The position numbers and the translations under genes were made by a program. A stretch of 64,000 nt of DNA from Pseudisothecium myosuroides. Its lineage: Eukaryota > Streptophyta > Bryopsida > Hypnales > Lembophyllaceae. Shown here piece by piece: positions 1 to 10,374 of the stretch (position 1 is the stretch's first letter; the number at the start of each line of letters is the position of its first letter). The notes beneath the pieces were generated by a model. That model saw only the letters and a program-made list of their open reading frames with translations, was not told where the DNA came from and did no database searches. Where the stretch lies: contig OX637296.1 in assembly GCA_951799445.1 (NCBI GenBank), positions 22,630,001 through 22,694,000 of the forward strand, in the 5' to 3' direction.

Positions 1-1543
1 CTTGTCATTTTTTTAAAACTTAGATTAAACCATGTATTCAATGACTTTGTTGGCTACTAGCATTTTTACATTTTTAGTTGTTTGTTGAAGTGTCTTAAAC
101 ACTTAAATTGTTTATATTTGGTTTGGAACATAAAGGTGTAAGTTGAGCTATCACGTGAAATTTTTAAATGTTGCATAATATACAATTTATGTTACTAATT
201 CAAAAGGTATCAAAATTTATTTATAATATATACACATATAGAAATTTGTTAGTTAATTGGAAATATTTTATAATAAATTATTAGAATTTTTTTTATGTTA
301 AAGACAATATTTTAATAATTTGAAAATTTGAAACCTCCACATTTACCCTTAACAACCATTTTACAATTGTTAATCAACTTTCAAATGTTTTTTTTACAAC
401 ACTTCTAAAAATATTAAAAAATTTAGTGCATTTTAGATTGAATTATTATTTTTTGATGTATTTCAAACAAAGATCAACAGTTAAAAGAAATTTGAGATTG
501 GTAGAAATGACTTGATTATTCATTTATTTTTCATTTACATCTAACTCCTAGGTTTCCAAAGGAATTTTTCAAGATGGTATGTCTAGAAAAAATGGAAAGT
601 CAATAGGGAGCCTTAACAATAACTTGGCACCATTATTTCGTAGCATCCTAATAGGCTTTGGCAATTGAAAATGGCAAAACAAATGAATTTTAGAATATCC
701 TTCTTTAATCCCTTAACGACCACGTAGAAGTCCAAATTTCCAAAACTATGAAGGTGTATTATAAAATGAAATTAACAAGAATAATTTAATAAAGACTCTA
801 AAAAATAGTTGTAAAATATAATCCATAGATCATATCTATACAATTAGATCAACTAGGACCCAAACCAATATTTTTCAATAAAATTTAAATCCAAAAATTA
901 AAAATGACAAAATCTTGTGTAAGTTCACATGATTCTTTTAAGTATAATCTTACATAATTTTGATGTTCTTATTTAAATATAGTGGGATGACTTCTACAAT
1001 TTTTTAGTTTAAAATGAAGATATCCACATTGCATTTTTTTCCCAAAATTAACAAGTATAAAATGATAATATTGCAAATAACTGTGTCAGTCACATGATTG
1101 AAAAATGAATATCCATTGAATAATTTCATATTAAACTACTTAAAACGACAAGATGTATTGAGGGTTTAGAATTATATAACTTGCAATGACATGATATATT
1201 GTGTGATTCATTAGTTACAACAACATTGATGTCAATGTGATTCTTTCCGTATATATTGCACTATTAAGGTAATTATATCACGTGACCTATTACATAATGA
1301 TGCTTGTAGAATAATATTTATTTAAGAAAATCAACATTGAATGAGAAATTGATTTCTTTGTAAGTTGGTTAATTGTTCAAAATTTGCATATTGGCCCTTT
1401 TAAGGGCCATGTTTAGCACTTCTATACTATCTTGATGATGATGATGGTCTACATTATTTAATTGTGCAAACAACTAATCTAAGTTGGATTTTTTTGACCA
1501 CATCAACATTGGTAATCTTAGACAACTAATTGCAGTCACTTTA
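1..1543. other. AT-rich intergenic DNA, no gene seen
   Basis: Long A/T runs and short unconvincing frames only. The last bases, with TTAA at 1541-1544, match the flank of the TTAA element at 9996 (a shared stretch of about 20 bp, AACTAATTGCA followed by C/G and TCACTTTAA), so this looks like an unoccupied copy of that target site. Confidence 0.6.
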
Positions 1544-1556
1544 AGTAATTTATCAT

Positions 1557-1724
1557 GATTTTTTTTTCTTGGACAAATGGCAGAACCATTGCATTAAAAA
1601 AAAAAACCCAAAAACAACCAAGCCGTGAGGCTGGGCAATGATGAGAACCATGTAGAAACCAAAGAGACAAGAAGCTACTGAAACAAGCAAAGAGGAGGAT
1701 CCTTCTTGCTCCAAACAATGTTAG
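1557..1724 (-). mobile_element. LINE 3' end, 5'-truncated copy
   Basis: Read on the minus strand this ends in a short conserved tail (AATGCAATGGTTCTGCCATT, then a poly(A) tract, seen here as T9 at about 1558-1567). It is bracketed by a near-perfect 13-bp duplication, AGTAATTTATCAT at 1544-1556 and AGTAATTTATTAT at 1725-1737. A variable-length duplication plus poly(A) is the mark of target-primed reverse transcription. The same 3' end recurs at 2270-2384, 4617-4883 and 29255-29418. No coding part remains, so a SINE borrowing a LINE tail is possible. Confidence 0.6.
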
Positions 1725-1940
1725 AGTAATTTATTATAATCTTTTCTAAAGATCTTTGGGTAATGTAGACACTCAAATAATTTGTTTGTGACATGTACGG
1801 GTAGCCTATTGAATTTTTTACAAATGTAGGCCTCTTTGTTTACAAAATTTGTAAAAAACCATTCATCATACAAAGAAAAGCTTGAAATTCAATTCAATTT
1901 GATTACATAGATATATATTACAGTCAATAACTTCCTTCAA

Positions 1941-2186
1941 CGGTGCTAGTACGTGAGCCCAAGAATGCGAGCTTGTGAGCATTAAGCCTACAATATAGGT
2001 ACCTATAATATAGATACCACACACTATTGAAGGTGTATGTATCATAAACACCTATAATATGGGTGTTTGTAACATATATACCTTATAGTTATAGACGGTT
2101 TCTATAGTATATACACTTATAACATAGGTGTGTAGTATTCTAGGCTCATGGGCTCACACTTCTATGCTCACATAATAGCAACCCTC
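1941..2186. mobile_element. MITE with long imperfect inverted ends, MULE-like
   Basis: The left end (CGGTGCTAGTACGTGAGC) and the reverse complement of the right end (GGTTGCTATTATGTGAGC) match imperfectly over about 40 bp. Flanks carry the duplication TAACTTCCTTCAA at 1928-1940 and 2187-2199; the empty site in the inverted arm near 6895 has it only once. A duplication of about 9-13 bp best fits Mutator-like elements. A related left end occurs at 7875. No coding capacity. Confidence 0.6.
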
Positions 2187-2269
2187 TAACTTCCTTCAAG
2201 AAAAATAAAATGTCAATATAAAAAAACTCAACCACTCAAGGACTAGGCATTCAAATTTTTGAACAATAA

Positions 2270-2312
2270 CCTCATTGTCCAGCTTTCTAGCTTAGTTGTC
2301 TTTTACACACAC

Positions 2313-2344
<32 letters not shown>

Positions 2345-2384
2345 TTAATGCAATGTTTTTTGCATTTGTTCAAAAAAAAAAGGG
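2270..2384 (+). mobile_element. Short LINE 3' tail insertion
   Basis: It ends with TTTAATGCAATG, a T-rich stretch, CATTTGTTC and A10, as in the other LINE tails here. ACAATAA lies on both sides (2263-2269 and 2385-2391), while the inverted arm has one copy and no insert. It contains the AC/AT microsatellite. Severely 5'-truncated. Confidence 0.6.
2305..2344. repeat. (AC)n(AT)n microsatellite
   Basis: About eleven AC units run into about ten AT units with one interruption. It lies inside the LINE tail insertion. Confidence 0.9.
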
Positions 2385-2518
2385 ACAATAAATGAAACAA
2401 AATATATCCAAACTATATAGAATCTTGATTTTCCATCTACCTAAATGTAGCATCTTATGTTAGTTCATGAACATTTATAGGGTACACATTTTCAAAACAT
2501 TTTTTTCCAAGTGTTCTA

Positions 2519-2729
2519 CAATAGAGTAGAACCTCACTTAGTGCATAGTGCTGGGACTACACACTAAGAGAGGTTTATGCAGTTGGAGAGGTTCTGTACT
2601 GAAATTTGGCTAACATGACCTTTCACTACAGGGCCTCCAACTACTGTCTACAAATGAATGCTTCAAAATATGACCTCACTTACTGCATATTATGCACTAA
2701 GAGAGGATGCACTAAGAGAGGTTCCAGTG
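2519..2729. mobile_element. Emigrant/pogo-like mariner MITE
   Basis: The ends resemble the plant Emigrant/pogo type: left contains TAGAACCTCACTTAGTGCA and right, reversed, begins CACTGGAACCTCTCTTAGTG. TA lies on each side (2517-2518 and 2730-2731). The inverted arm near 6690 lacks the insert, supporting insertion into a TA target. It is non-coding; related half-sites (TTAGTGCA) repeat internally. Confidence 0.6.
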
Positions 2730-2979
2730 TATAAAGAGACAAAGTGTATTTGACCTCACAAAATAGCCTTTCACAATCAGTTTAAATAAACAAACAAATT
2801 AAAAATCTTAAAACAATTGGCCAGGATTATAGTTTACCATTTTGAGCTTCTGGACCACGGTAGTAAACGATCACAAACATCCACTGCACTTGTTGAAGCC
2901 ATTTTCAAGTTTATATTTTTTAAAATTTGCAGTGATCCGTAAATATGAATCCCAATGGTGGTAAATCCAAGCATATTAA

Positions 2980-3201
2980 CCCTTAAACGTCGAGGCGGAC
3001 ACTTTGAGTCCGATGGATGACAGGGAATCAGACTGTATAGGACAGAAGTGCAACTATTCATCCTCGAAATTTGTTGTGGAAAGGGAAGATCTTCTACAGT
3101 AGTTTGACTTGCAATGAGTATTTTTGCTATTTTGGAGGCTAATGATTCACACGGTAATAGAAAAGGATGATTTCAAGGATCACCCCTTCGTCCTTTAAGG
3201 G
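2980..3201. mobile_element. TTAA-flanked piggyBac-like MITE, family F1
   Basis: TTAA (2976-2979, 3202-3205) brackets a 222-bp element whose ends are CCCTTAAACG and CCTTTAAGGG. A TTAA duplication plus a terminal CCC is characteristic of piggyBac-type transposition. A 222-bp sister lies at 16496-16717 and rearranged sisters at 4271, 5301 and 6408. No reading frame is shared among copies, so it is non-autonomous. Confidence 0.75.
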
Positions 3202-3205
3202 TTAA

Positions 3206-4266
3206 ATATAACTGATTTACGGATCAATCTCTATTACAACTCTCAGTTCAGTTGTAGTATACTTTTGTATACTTTTTGTATTTATATTCTTGTTAAGTTG
3301 CAGAAATTCCGAAATCTGGTCTACCCCCCGTTGATCCCTAAAAGCATCCTGATCCTAGAATTAAGTAGGGTACCCTAGCCTCTCCGAAATTAAAAAAATT
3401 CCGTTAAAAAGGAGACAGACGAGATCATTCAGCCCAGACCCCGCCGAAATGGCGACCAGTGGGGAGCGAGCGGGTACAGGTTGCATGCCCCGAAATTCAA
3501 AAAAAATTCAAAAAAACTAAAAACAAAGCCAACAAAGCCACGGCAATGGGGCCCCAAAGCCATTAAAAATACCCGTGCCAGGTCATCGCAGGGATAGATG
3601 GTCCCAAGTGGCAGGCCCGCCATGCAGCATTATCATTATTTACCCGCGGGATCGCCCCCGGGCCGGGTGGGCCGGGTGGGCCGGGTTTGACCTGTTATTC
3701 TCCGCCCGGCCGGTCCGTCCGTCCGGTCGGGTCGGGTCGGGTCGGGTCGGGTCCCAGTCTGAAGTGGTGGAGTACAAAGATTTTGCCTGCGTGGTGTCGC
3801 ACTGCGATTGGTGCGTTAGATCTTGGGGTGTACAAGAGGACAAAAACGATCAAAGATTCGGCCGCGGACCTGCCTGCGGACCCTGGCTGGGTCGGGTCGG
3901 GTCGGGTCCGGTTGGGCCCTAGGGTTGGGTGGTTTTTTGTCGTGGGGTGGAGTGCGCCCACTGTTGGCCACAAGTGGACAAAAGCTCAGCAGCAGCCGTT
4001 CTTGGGCCGTGGGATGGGCCCTGAGGACTTGGGGAGTTGGTTCGGGCCTTGGGCCCTTGAGGACTGGCTGGAGCGCATCTTTGATTCCCTCTATGCTGCT
4101 GCTTGTGTTGTGCCATATCCACTTTCTGGAAGAATCCCCTTGATCCGCTCCAGTTTCAAATTCCGTGCCCTTATTGCGCAGTCGCATGATGTGGGAATGG
4201 AAAATCAGGGAATTCTAAAATTATTATTATTATTATTTTGAAACAAGAGCATTTGGTAGTCTGATC
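3206..4266. repeat. GC-rich island with GGGTC/GGGCC short repeats
   Basis: Unlike the AT-rich surroundings, 3390-4190 is GC-rich. GGGCCGGGTG repeats at about 3656-3690 are followed by a perfect (GGGTC)n run near 3724-3750, and a second GGGTC run lies at 3888-3910. Several overlapping frames are open on both strands only because the pentamers lack stop codons; none has domains or consistent composition. (ATT)n occurs at 4218-4240. I see no gene. Confidence 0.6.
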
Positions 4267-4319
4267 TTAACCCTTAAACGCCGAAGGGGTGACCTCCAAA
4301 ATTGCAAAAGTACTCATTA

Positions 4320-4579
4320 GAGTTATTCGTAAAGTCCTCCCTAGTTTGGGCAGAACTTTTTCTGAAATTGAGAAGGCAACTATAGTTGAAGTGTCAAAAA
4401 ATTTTGCAAGATACTTATGACATACAACCTCAAAAGTGGGGACCAAACTTTTTTAGGCACCATTTTGATGGAAAAATAAGTTTCATACCCACTTTTATTC
4501 CGACTTTTTTTAACTCAACCGGCTTTTTCACAAAACTCACGGGTTTAAACCCCAGTTTAGGGTACTTTACGAATAACTC
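4320..4579. mobile_element. 260-bp MITE with perfect 18-bp inverted ends, TA target
   Basis: TAGAGTTATTCGTAAAGT at the left is matched exactly by its reverse complement at the right, counting the flanking TA (4318-4319, 4580-4581). A TA duplication suggests a Tc1/mariner relative. It splits the F1 MITE, so it is the younger of the two. Confidence 0.65.
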
Positions 4580-4616
4580 TATTGTAAGTCAAACTATTAT
4601 AGAAAATCTTCCCTTT

Positions 4617-4883
4617 TTTTTTTTGAACAAATGAGAAAACCAATTGCATTAAAAATCAGAAACCAAAAAACATAATAGCCAAGCCACATGGCTGGACAGT
4701 GAAGAAATAGGGAGCAAGAGAACTAAGAAAAAAGGACACGAACGGAAACAACAACGCTACGTAAAGGAGCAGGGAGGCAAGCTAGCACTATTCCACCTAA
4801 TCACCCCGTCAACCTTAGTAGCAAGGATAGGAGAATGGAGCGAAATATTCTCAAATTTGGCCCACGTAAGCCCTGCCAGTTGC
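4617..4883 (-). mobile_element. LINE 3' end, truncated, with a perfect 16-bp target duplication
   Basis: AGAAAATCTTCCCTTT occurs at 4601-4616 and exactly again at 4884-4899. Between them lies a minus-strand copy of the LINE 3' region ending in poly(A) (poly(T) here). The perfect duplication indicates a relatively recent insertion. It shares GCCATGTGGCTTGGCT-type sequence with the copies near 1620 and 29340. Confidence 0.75.
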
Positions 4884-5005
4884 AGAAAATCTTCCCTTTA
4901 CACAACAAATTTTGAGGATGAATAGTTGCATTCCTGTCCTACACAGTTTGGTTCTCTGTCATCCATTAGCCACATAATGGTTGCGTGGCAACGTTCAAGG
5001 GTTAA

Positions 5006-5300
5006 AGCGACCTTCATTTGTAAGAGCTGATAGCATTTGGAGGGAAGTTAAATTCCTTAGAAGAATTTTCATTCAAATTATCCTAGGAAGAAAAATGGAA
5101 TTGGCATCTAATCCAAGTCATTTCATATTTTTTAGACCTTTTTGGAATTAATTTCAAAATTTTGAAGATGGAATTCACTAGTCACTGCAAGCGGACACCT
5201 CCTAAAATGCACATTGTTGGTACATTGAAGAAAGCAAAATGTACCTCTGTGTTAGTAGCTGCCTTTAAAGCAAGGTCACTTTTAGAGCACCCTACCATAC
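5006..5300. other. AT-rich spacer, no gene seen
   Basis: No recognisable element end or domain. The short frame at 5162-5407 runs from here into the adjacent MITE and is not credible. Confidence 0.5.
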
Positions 5301-5514
5301 CCCTTAAAGGATGGACTTGTAATTGTAGAAATCATTCTTTTGATTACCGTGTGCATCATTGGGTTAAAAAAATGCAAAAGCACTCATTGGAGTCAAACCT
5401 ATTGTAGAAGACCTCCCTTTTTCATAACAAAATTTCAAAAATGAATGATTGCACTTCTGTCCTACATAGAGGATTCTTTATCATCCATTGGACAAAAAAC
5501 GTCCGTGTCGGTGT
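5301..5514. mobile_element. F1 TTAA MITE, degenerate ends
   Basis: Begins CCCTTAAAGGATGGA and follows the F1 body (TGCAAAAGCACTCATTGGAG, then a match to AGAAGACCTCCC). Its right end runs into the TTAA at 5515-5518 that also starts the next element; its left flank is ATAC, not TTAA. Confidence 0.55.
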
Positions 5515-5518
5515 TTAA

Positions 5519-6403
5519 CTCCTAAAGAACCATTGTCCCTTGGGAGGACAAATTGGATTTTAGGCAAGTACCTATGGTCTTGATTTTTGTCATGATTTTT
5601 TGAAATTTTTTTTGAAGATAGAAAAACCAAATAGCTTTGTAGGAATAGAATTTTTGTTTTCAATTGGTGCATGAAAACAAAAATTATACCCAAATAAGCT
5701 CAAAGCAAGGAAGACTAGGTAGCAAAAAAAAATTCAAAAATTTGATTTTGAATTTTTTTCCCTCATAGATTATATTTTTGGTTACACGGAAAGCTTTGAT
5801 TCATTTCACTAGTTAAGTGATGTAAAAATTATGGACAATCTTGTTTTTTGGGCAATCTAAGTACCTTCTTAAAAAAATAACTTGTAGGATTCATTTTTGA
5901 ATGCAAATTTTACAATTAAAAAAAAGTTCTACTTAGCTTAGTTTACTTGCTAGAACAATCTCACCATTGGGATTAATGCGTTTTAATTCCATTTTGGAGA
6001 TATTAATGATTAAGATTTTTTTTCTATCTTGTGCCTATTTCTACTTAACAGTTTTCTTAAGTATGAAAATTAATTTTTTTTGAATTTTTTTTTCCTAGAC
6101 CTTCAATTCAATTCCCAGCCATAAAGGTTTAAAGTTCAAAACTCAGTAGTGCAAAATATTTAAGTTAAGAAGGTTCAAAGTCAAAAAATCTAGTCTTGCA
6201 AGGTGCTGAAAAACTTGTTTTCTTCACTTTAAACACAAATATCTTGCAATCTATGCGGTCAAAAATTTTGAAAATTTTTCCACACATTTTCATACTAGTT
6301 AGGTATAAGAATGTATGGTTAGATGTGCAAAAAAAGAATTTTCAATTTTTTTTTATAATTGTGAGTGATTTTTGGCATAAAAAAGGCCTCGGTCCTCTAG
6401 GGA
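5519..6403. mobile_element. TTAA-flanked piggyBac-like MITE, family F2
   Basis: TTAA lies at 5515-5518 and 6404-6407. Ends are CTCCTAAAGAACC and GGTCCTCTAGGGA, degenerate versions of the perfect 13-bp ends seen at 22039-22969. The interior is colinear with other F2 copies, for example GGAAAGCTTTGATTCATTTC near 5788 and CTTGCAATCTATGCGG near 6242. The 103-aa frame inside is not conserved among copies. Confidence 0.65.
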
Positions 6404-6407
6404 TTAA

Positions 6408-6623
6408 AGAACAAACTAGTGACTCTATAAATCACTCTTTTGGACACCGCGGGAATCATTGGCTTAAAAAAATGAAAAAACATCCATTGGAAGTAAAATT
6501 ATTGTAGAAGAACTCTCCTTTTAGCAACAAAATTAATTTGGAAGATGAATAGTTGCACTTTTGTTCTAGAAGAGATTATGTATCATTTATTGGACATGAA
6601 ACGTCCGCGGCATTGTTTATGGG
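6408..6623. mobile_element. F1 TTAA MITE abutting F2
   Basis: The body matches F1 in the same orientation as 5301-5514 and ends in TTTATGGG followed by TTAA (6624-6627). Its left TTAA is shared with the end of F2 (6404-6407). Confidence 0.6.
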
Positions 6624-6639
6624 TTAAACGGATTATGGA

Positions 6640-7091
6640 TGGCTAGCTTGTGAGGTCAAATATACTTTGCTCTTTGTATTGTAGAACATCTGGAAAAAAA
6701 TATTTTGAAAATGTATAAATCCTACAAATGTTCATGAACTAACACAAAGTGCTACATTTAGATGGATGTATGGAAAATCGAGATTCTATGTAATTTGGAT
6801 ATATTTTGATTCATTTATTGTTCAAATTTGAATCCCTAGTCCTTGAGTAGTTGAGTTCTTTTATATTGACACTTAATTTTTTTAAAGGAAGTTATTGAGT
6901 ATAGATATCCATGTAATCAAATTGAATTAAATTTCAAAGTTTTTTTTCAGACAATGAATGTTTTTTTACAGATTTTGTAAACAAAGAAGCCTACATTTGT
7001 AAATAATTTTATAGGCTATTCCATACAAGTCACAAACAAATTAATCAAGTGTCTATATAAACTAAAGACCTAGAAGTCCATAATAAATTAC
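6640..7091 (-). repeat. Right arm of the inverted duplication (partner 1544-2775)
   Basis: Reverse complement of the left-arm host sequence. It lacks the MULE-like, LINE-tail and Emigrant-like insertions and so supplies their empty sites. It ends at a TTAA (7092-7095) where an F2 element begins. Confidence 0.65.
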
Positions 7092-7095
7092 TTAA

Positions 7096-7720
7096 TCCTC
7101 AAAGGACCAGGGCCTTATTTTTGCCAAAAAACACTCAAAACTGCCATTTCTATAGCAAAGAGTAAAAAAATTGAATTTTTTTTGGCACATCTAACCGTAG
7201 GATCTTATTCCTAACTAGTATGAAAATGTATAGAAATTTTTTCAGAATTTTGACGGCACAAATTTCAAGATATATGTGTTTAAAGTGAAACAAATAAGTT
7301 TTTCAGCACATTGCGGGACTAGATTTTTTGACTATGAACCTTCTCAACTTTAAATTTTTGCACTACAAAGTTTTGAGCTTTAAATCTTTGTGGTGGAGAA
7401 TTGAATTGAGAGTCTCGGGAAAAAAAATTCAAAATATTTGAATTTTTATTCTTTAAAAAATAGTTAAATAGAAGTAGGTACAAGATAGAACGAAAATCTT
7501 AATTATTGATATCTCTAAGATGGAGTTAAAATGTACTAATTCCAGTGGTGAGATTTGTTTAGTAAGCAAACTAAACCATGTGGAACCTTTTTTTTGAAAA
7601 ATTGTAAAAATTGCATTTAGAAATGAATCCTACAAGTTACTTTTTTAAGAAGATGCTTAGATTGCCCCCAAAACAAGATTGTTCATAACTTTTGCATAAC
7701 AAATTCCAATGGAATGAAAC
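7096..7720. mobile_element. F2 TTAA MITE, truncated at its right side
   Basis: Starts TCCTCAAAGGACC after TTAA and follows F2 in reverse orientation up to AAAACAAGATTGTTCATAAC near 7672. The other terminus is missing. The inverted arm at 1541 shows the unoccupied TTAA. Confidence 0.55.
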
Positions 7721-7874
7721 ATACTCATATATGGTCATATAATATATATTCAAGTCTTTCATATACCATGTATCAATATTTATACCATATTTTGTTAGTA
7801 TTATGTTTAGTATATAATATTCCATATTGTAAATCCTAATCTCAATGGCCAAGATTTCCAATGACAGCGCACAA

Positions 7875-8085
7875 CGGTGCTAGTATGTGAGCATAGAAAT
7901 GCGAGCATGTGAGCCTTGAGCATATATATAAGTAGATATAGTACATCCAATGAAGGTGCTTATAGCATATGCACCTATAATATGTGTATCTATAACATAA
8001 ATAGCCTATAATCATATAAAGTTTCTATAATGTAGATATCTATACAATAGATTTATAGCCTTCTATTTTTTCCACTCAAGGGGGC
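7875..8085. mobile_element. Second copy of the MULE-like MITE, right end unclear
   Basis: CGGTGCTAGTATGTGAGC and the following body (TATAGCATATGCACCTATAA and similar) match the MITE at 1941. I cannot fix its right end or a target duplication. Confidence 0.4.
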
Positions 8086-8845
8086 TCATAGTCCTCGACG
8101 TGTATGTTTACATCTTTTTGTCACATTGTCAACATGTATGTCATTCAAACATTTATAGTGAAAGAGGACTCACACAAATCAAGGGAAATATCATACGAAC
8201 CTTTATAATGAATGAGAGTCACACAAAAATATAGAAACATGTTATATGAGCATTTGCAATGAAGAGGAGTCCTACACAAGTTGCAATGTCCTTGAATACC
8301 AAACTACCAATTATTTTGGTAAATTGGTGAATAAATTACTTATCTTTGCAAAAATTTAAAGACATCTTGCCACTATTATTGAAATAATGTTATGGTGGAT
8401 TCAATTCTAAAATATTTATTCATTGCAGTTTTGGGAAACATAAGAACACAAAATACACAATTTGAATATCTATCCTTTCTAAGAGATTTTGAAAAAACAA
8501 AAATATCTCTTGGTTTCACAAGTTTTAAAAATGATTCATGTCAAAATAAATAATTAGTTTTGGTCACTAAGATATATAGGAGTTAAAAACAATACACTCC
8601 TTCAATTAGCATAAGAATGAAATTAGTGAGGATTGCACTCACATTCACATCATTTTTTATGTCTTAATATCATTTTTTATATGCAACAAATTTTCATGTG
8701 TACAGAGGACAAACTTGAAGTTGGATTTTTACTATTTTGTTTAATTTTAAGGAAATAGTATCTTTGGGTGGTTGGCCATCTATATCAAATAAAGGACCTT
8801 TGCATACGTACCACTTAAAATTCCTTTAATGTCAAATGACTATAA
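8086..8845. other. AT-rich DNA, nothing recognised
   Basis: Repeated short phrases about CACACAAAT and CATTTATAATGA around 8150-8280 suggest a decayed local duplication. No gene. Confidence 0.4.
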
Positions 8846-9793
8846 CCAGTAAAGGATTGGGGGTGTTCTTGACAAAAAAAATCCAAATTATCACTTTTCA
8901 GTGAAAACAATTGGAGTATTAAAACATCTTTCAACCATAAATTTTTTTTATTAGAGTTCCTTAGGAATGTGTGATAATGTTTTTAGCCTTTTTGACCGTA
9001 AAGATAGCAAGATTACAACATTTCAAGTTAGAAGAAAAGAAACTATGGGCCTTGTCCAATAAATAAGCATAGTTTGAGTCAACTTTGTGGAAAAGAAGGA
9101 ATTATTCAAATTTCTGAAATTGGAACCATTTTTTATTTATTTATATTAGTTACTTGCTTGCCAATTCTAAAAGATAATGAAGTATTCTTATACAAAAAAT
9201 CTTGCACTAAGAGGACATCCAAACAAACATACTACATGAGCATGATTTCAATTCTTTTGCAAAATTATTTTTTGGAAGAATCAAAATTCCAAAGGTCAAC
9301 ACAATCTTTAATTTTTTTAATAAAGTACAAAAAAATAAAAATAAATAAAAAATAAACCTCATGAATTCACACTAAATATTGTGCTAATGGTTATGAAATT
9401 GTTCTAAAATTGCCATTTTTAGTGCTTTGAGTGAAAATTAGGAATTTAAAAAAAAATTCAACCATATATTTTTCTATGCCACTGCAAGAATGTGAGAAAA
9501 AAATTCGGCTTATTGGACTTCATAGATTGCAAGATATACACGTTCAAAGAGTTAATGCTTGCTTGACTGTTTGCCCTCTCTATTTGCATGCTACTCAAGT
9601 TGTCCCTAAACTTTCAAGCATTCTATAACTTTTGACTTGGGCACTTGATCGAAAAAGGATTATATTCTCAAAAAGCTTATAGATATTTACATCTTTGATA
9701 AAAAAAATTCACTTTCATCCACTCAGAATTGACTTCAAAGTAACCCACCTGAGTTTCCAATTGTTCACTTTGTGGACAACTATCCTTTATGGG
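8846..9793. mobile_element. F2-like TTAA element, 948 bp, reverse orientation
   Basis: The left end CCAGTAAAGGATTGGG and right end ATCCTTTATGGG are imperfect inverted repeats; TTAA remains at the right (9794-9797) and ATAA at the left. The length is close to the other full F2 copies. Small frames inside (9074-9355, 9431-9628) are not conserved. Confidence 0.5.
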
Positions 9794-9995
9794 TTAAAAT
9801 GTTGAAGAAAATTCAATTTTGTACTTCTCTTTGCAATTCATCAAGATCTAATGGTGCATTCATAAGATGAATATGATTTAAATTAACTAAAATTGTCAAA
9901 TTGAGCTTTAAAAGCTTATAGACCTCATTATGATCTCCCCCCCTCCCAAAGTGGAACACGCGCATAAGCTTGGAAACTAATTGCACTCACTTTAA

Positions 9996-10098
9996 CCCTT
10001 AAAGAACCATTGTTCTTTCAAGGAACAAATAGGATTTCATATAGGCACCTACAGTCTCAATTTTTATCGTGTTGTCTATATGGAAAGCTTTGCATTAG
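9996..10098. mobile_element. F2 fragment (left end only)
   Basis: TTAA at 9992-9995, then CCCTTAAAGAACCATTG and about 75 bp of F2, jumping to an internal F2 piece (GGAAAGCTTTGCATTAGATG). The flank before the TTAA matches 1521-1544, giving a filled/empty comparison. Confidence 0.55.
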
Positions 10099-10374
10099 AT
10101 GAGTTTTGGGAGGTCGGGAGGGCCATTTCAGGCCCATTCTCGACGCTGGTCCCCCTGCAATTTCAGGGAACGGTTGTTCCCGACAAAAAAAAATTTATTA
10201 AAAAAAAAAAAAAAAATCCTTCTTGAAATGAAAAAAAAACAGAAAAAAAAATTTCATTTTTTTTTTGAATTTTTTTTCCGACGTGGCAGTCGCTCGGCCA
10301 CGTCAACGAGCTGCCGCGGCCCTGAATTCGGCAGTTCCCACAAGCTGGGAACACGCAGCCCTCCACAGGGTTGA
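10099..10374. repeat. GC-rich segment enclosing an A/T hairpin
   Basis: Two GC-rich blocks (10100-10185 and 10280-10374) flank long A and T runs able to fold back on each other. Frames are open on both strands through the homopolymers; I do not consider them genes. Confidence 0.45.

Larger units (their letters stand above)
1544..2775 (+). repeat. Left arm of an inverted duplication (partner 6640-7091)
   Basis: The host sequence in this arm reappears in reverse complement at 6640-7091, for example the segments around 1745-1935, 2200-2265, 2390-2518 and 2732-2775. The left arm is longer because three or four mobile elements have inserted into it (1557-1724, 1941-2186, 2270-2384, 2519-2729). 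The right arm shows the empty site for most of them. Both arms are diverged, so the duplication is old. Confidence 0.65.
4271..5001. mobile_element. F1 TTAA MITE carrying two later insertions
   Basis: The outer ends (CCCTTAAACG left, TTCAAGGG right) abut TTAA at 4267-4270 and 5002-5005. It is in the opposite orientation to the copy at 2980. Removing the nested elements (4320-4579 with its TA, and 4617-4883 with its 16-bp duplication) leaves about 186 bp, colinear with the 222-bp copies apart from a deletion of about 40 bp near the left end. Confidence 0.65.

Noticed and set aside
3575..4241. Overlapping frames of 67-184 codons on both strands
   Set aside because: They arise from stop-free GGGTC repeats; no frame is favoured and no domain is present.
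10099..10374. Protein-coding frames on both strands
   Set aside because: Frames run through long A and T homopolymers; lysine/phenylalanine runs reflect composition.
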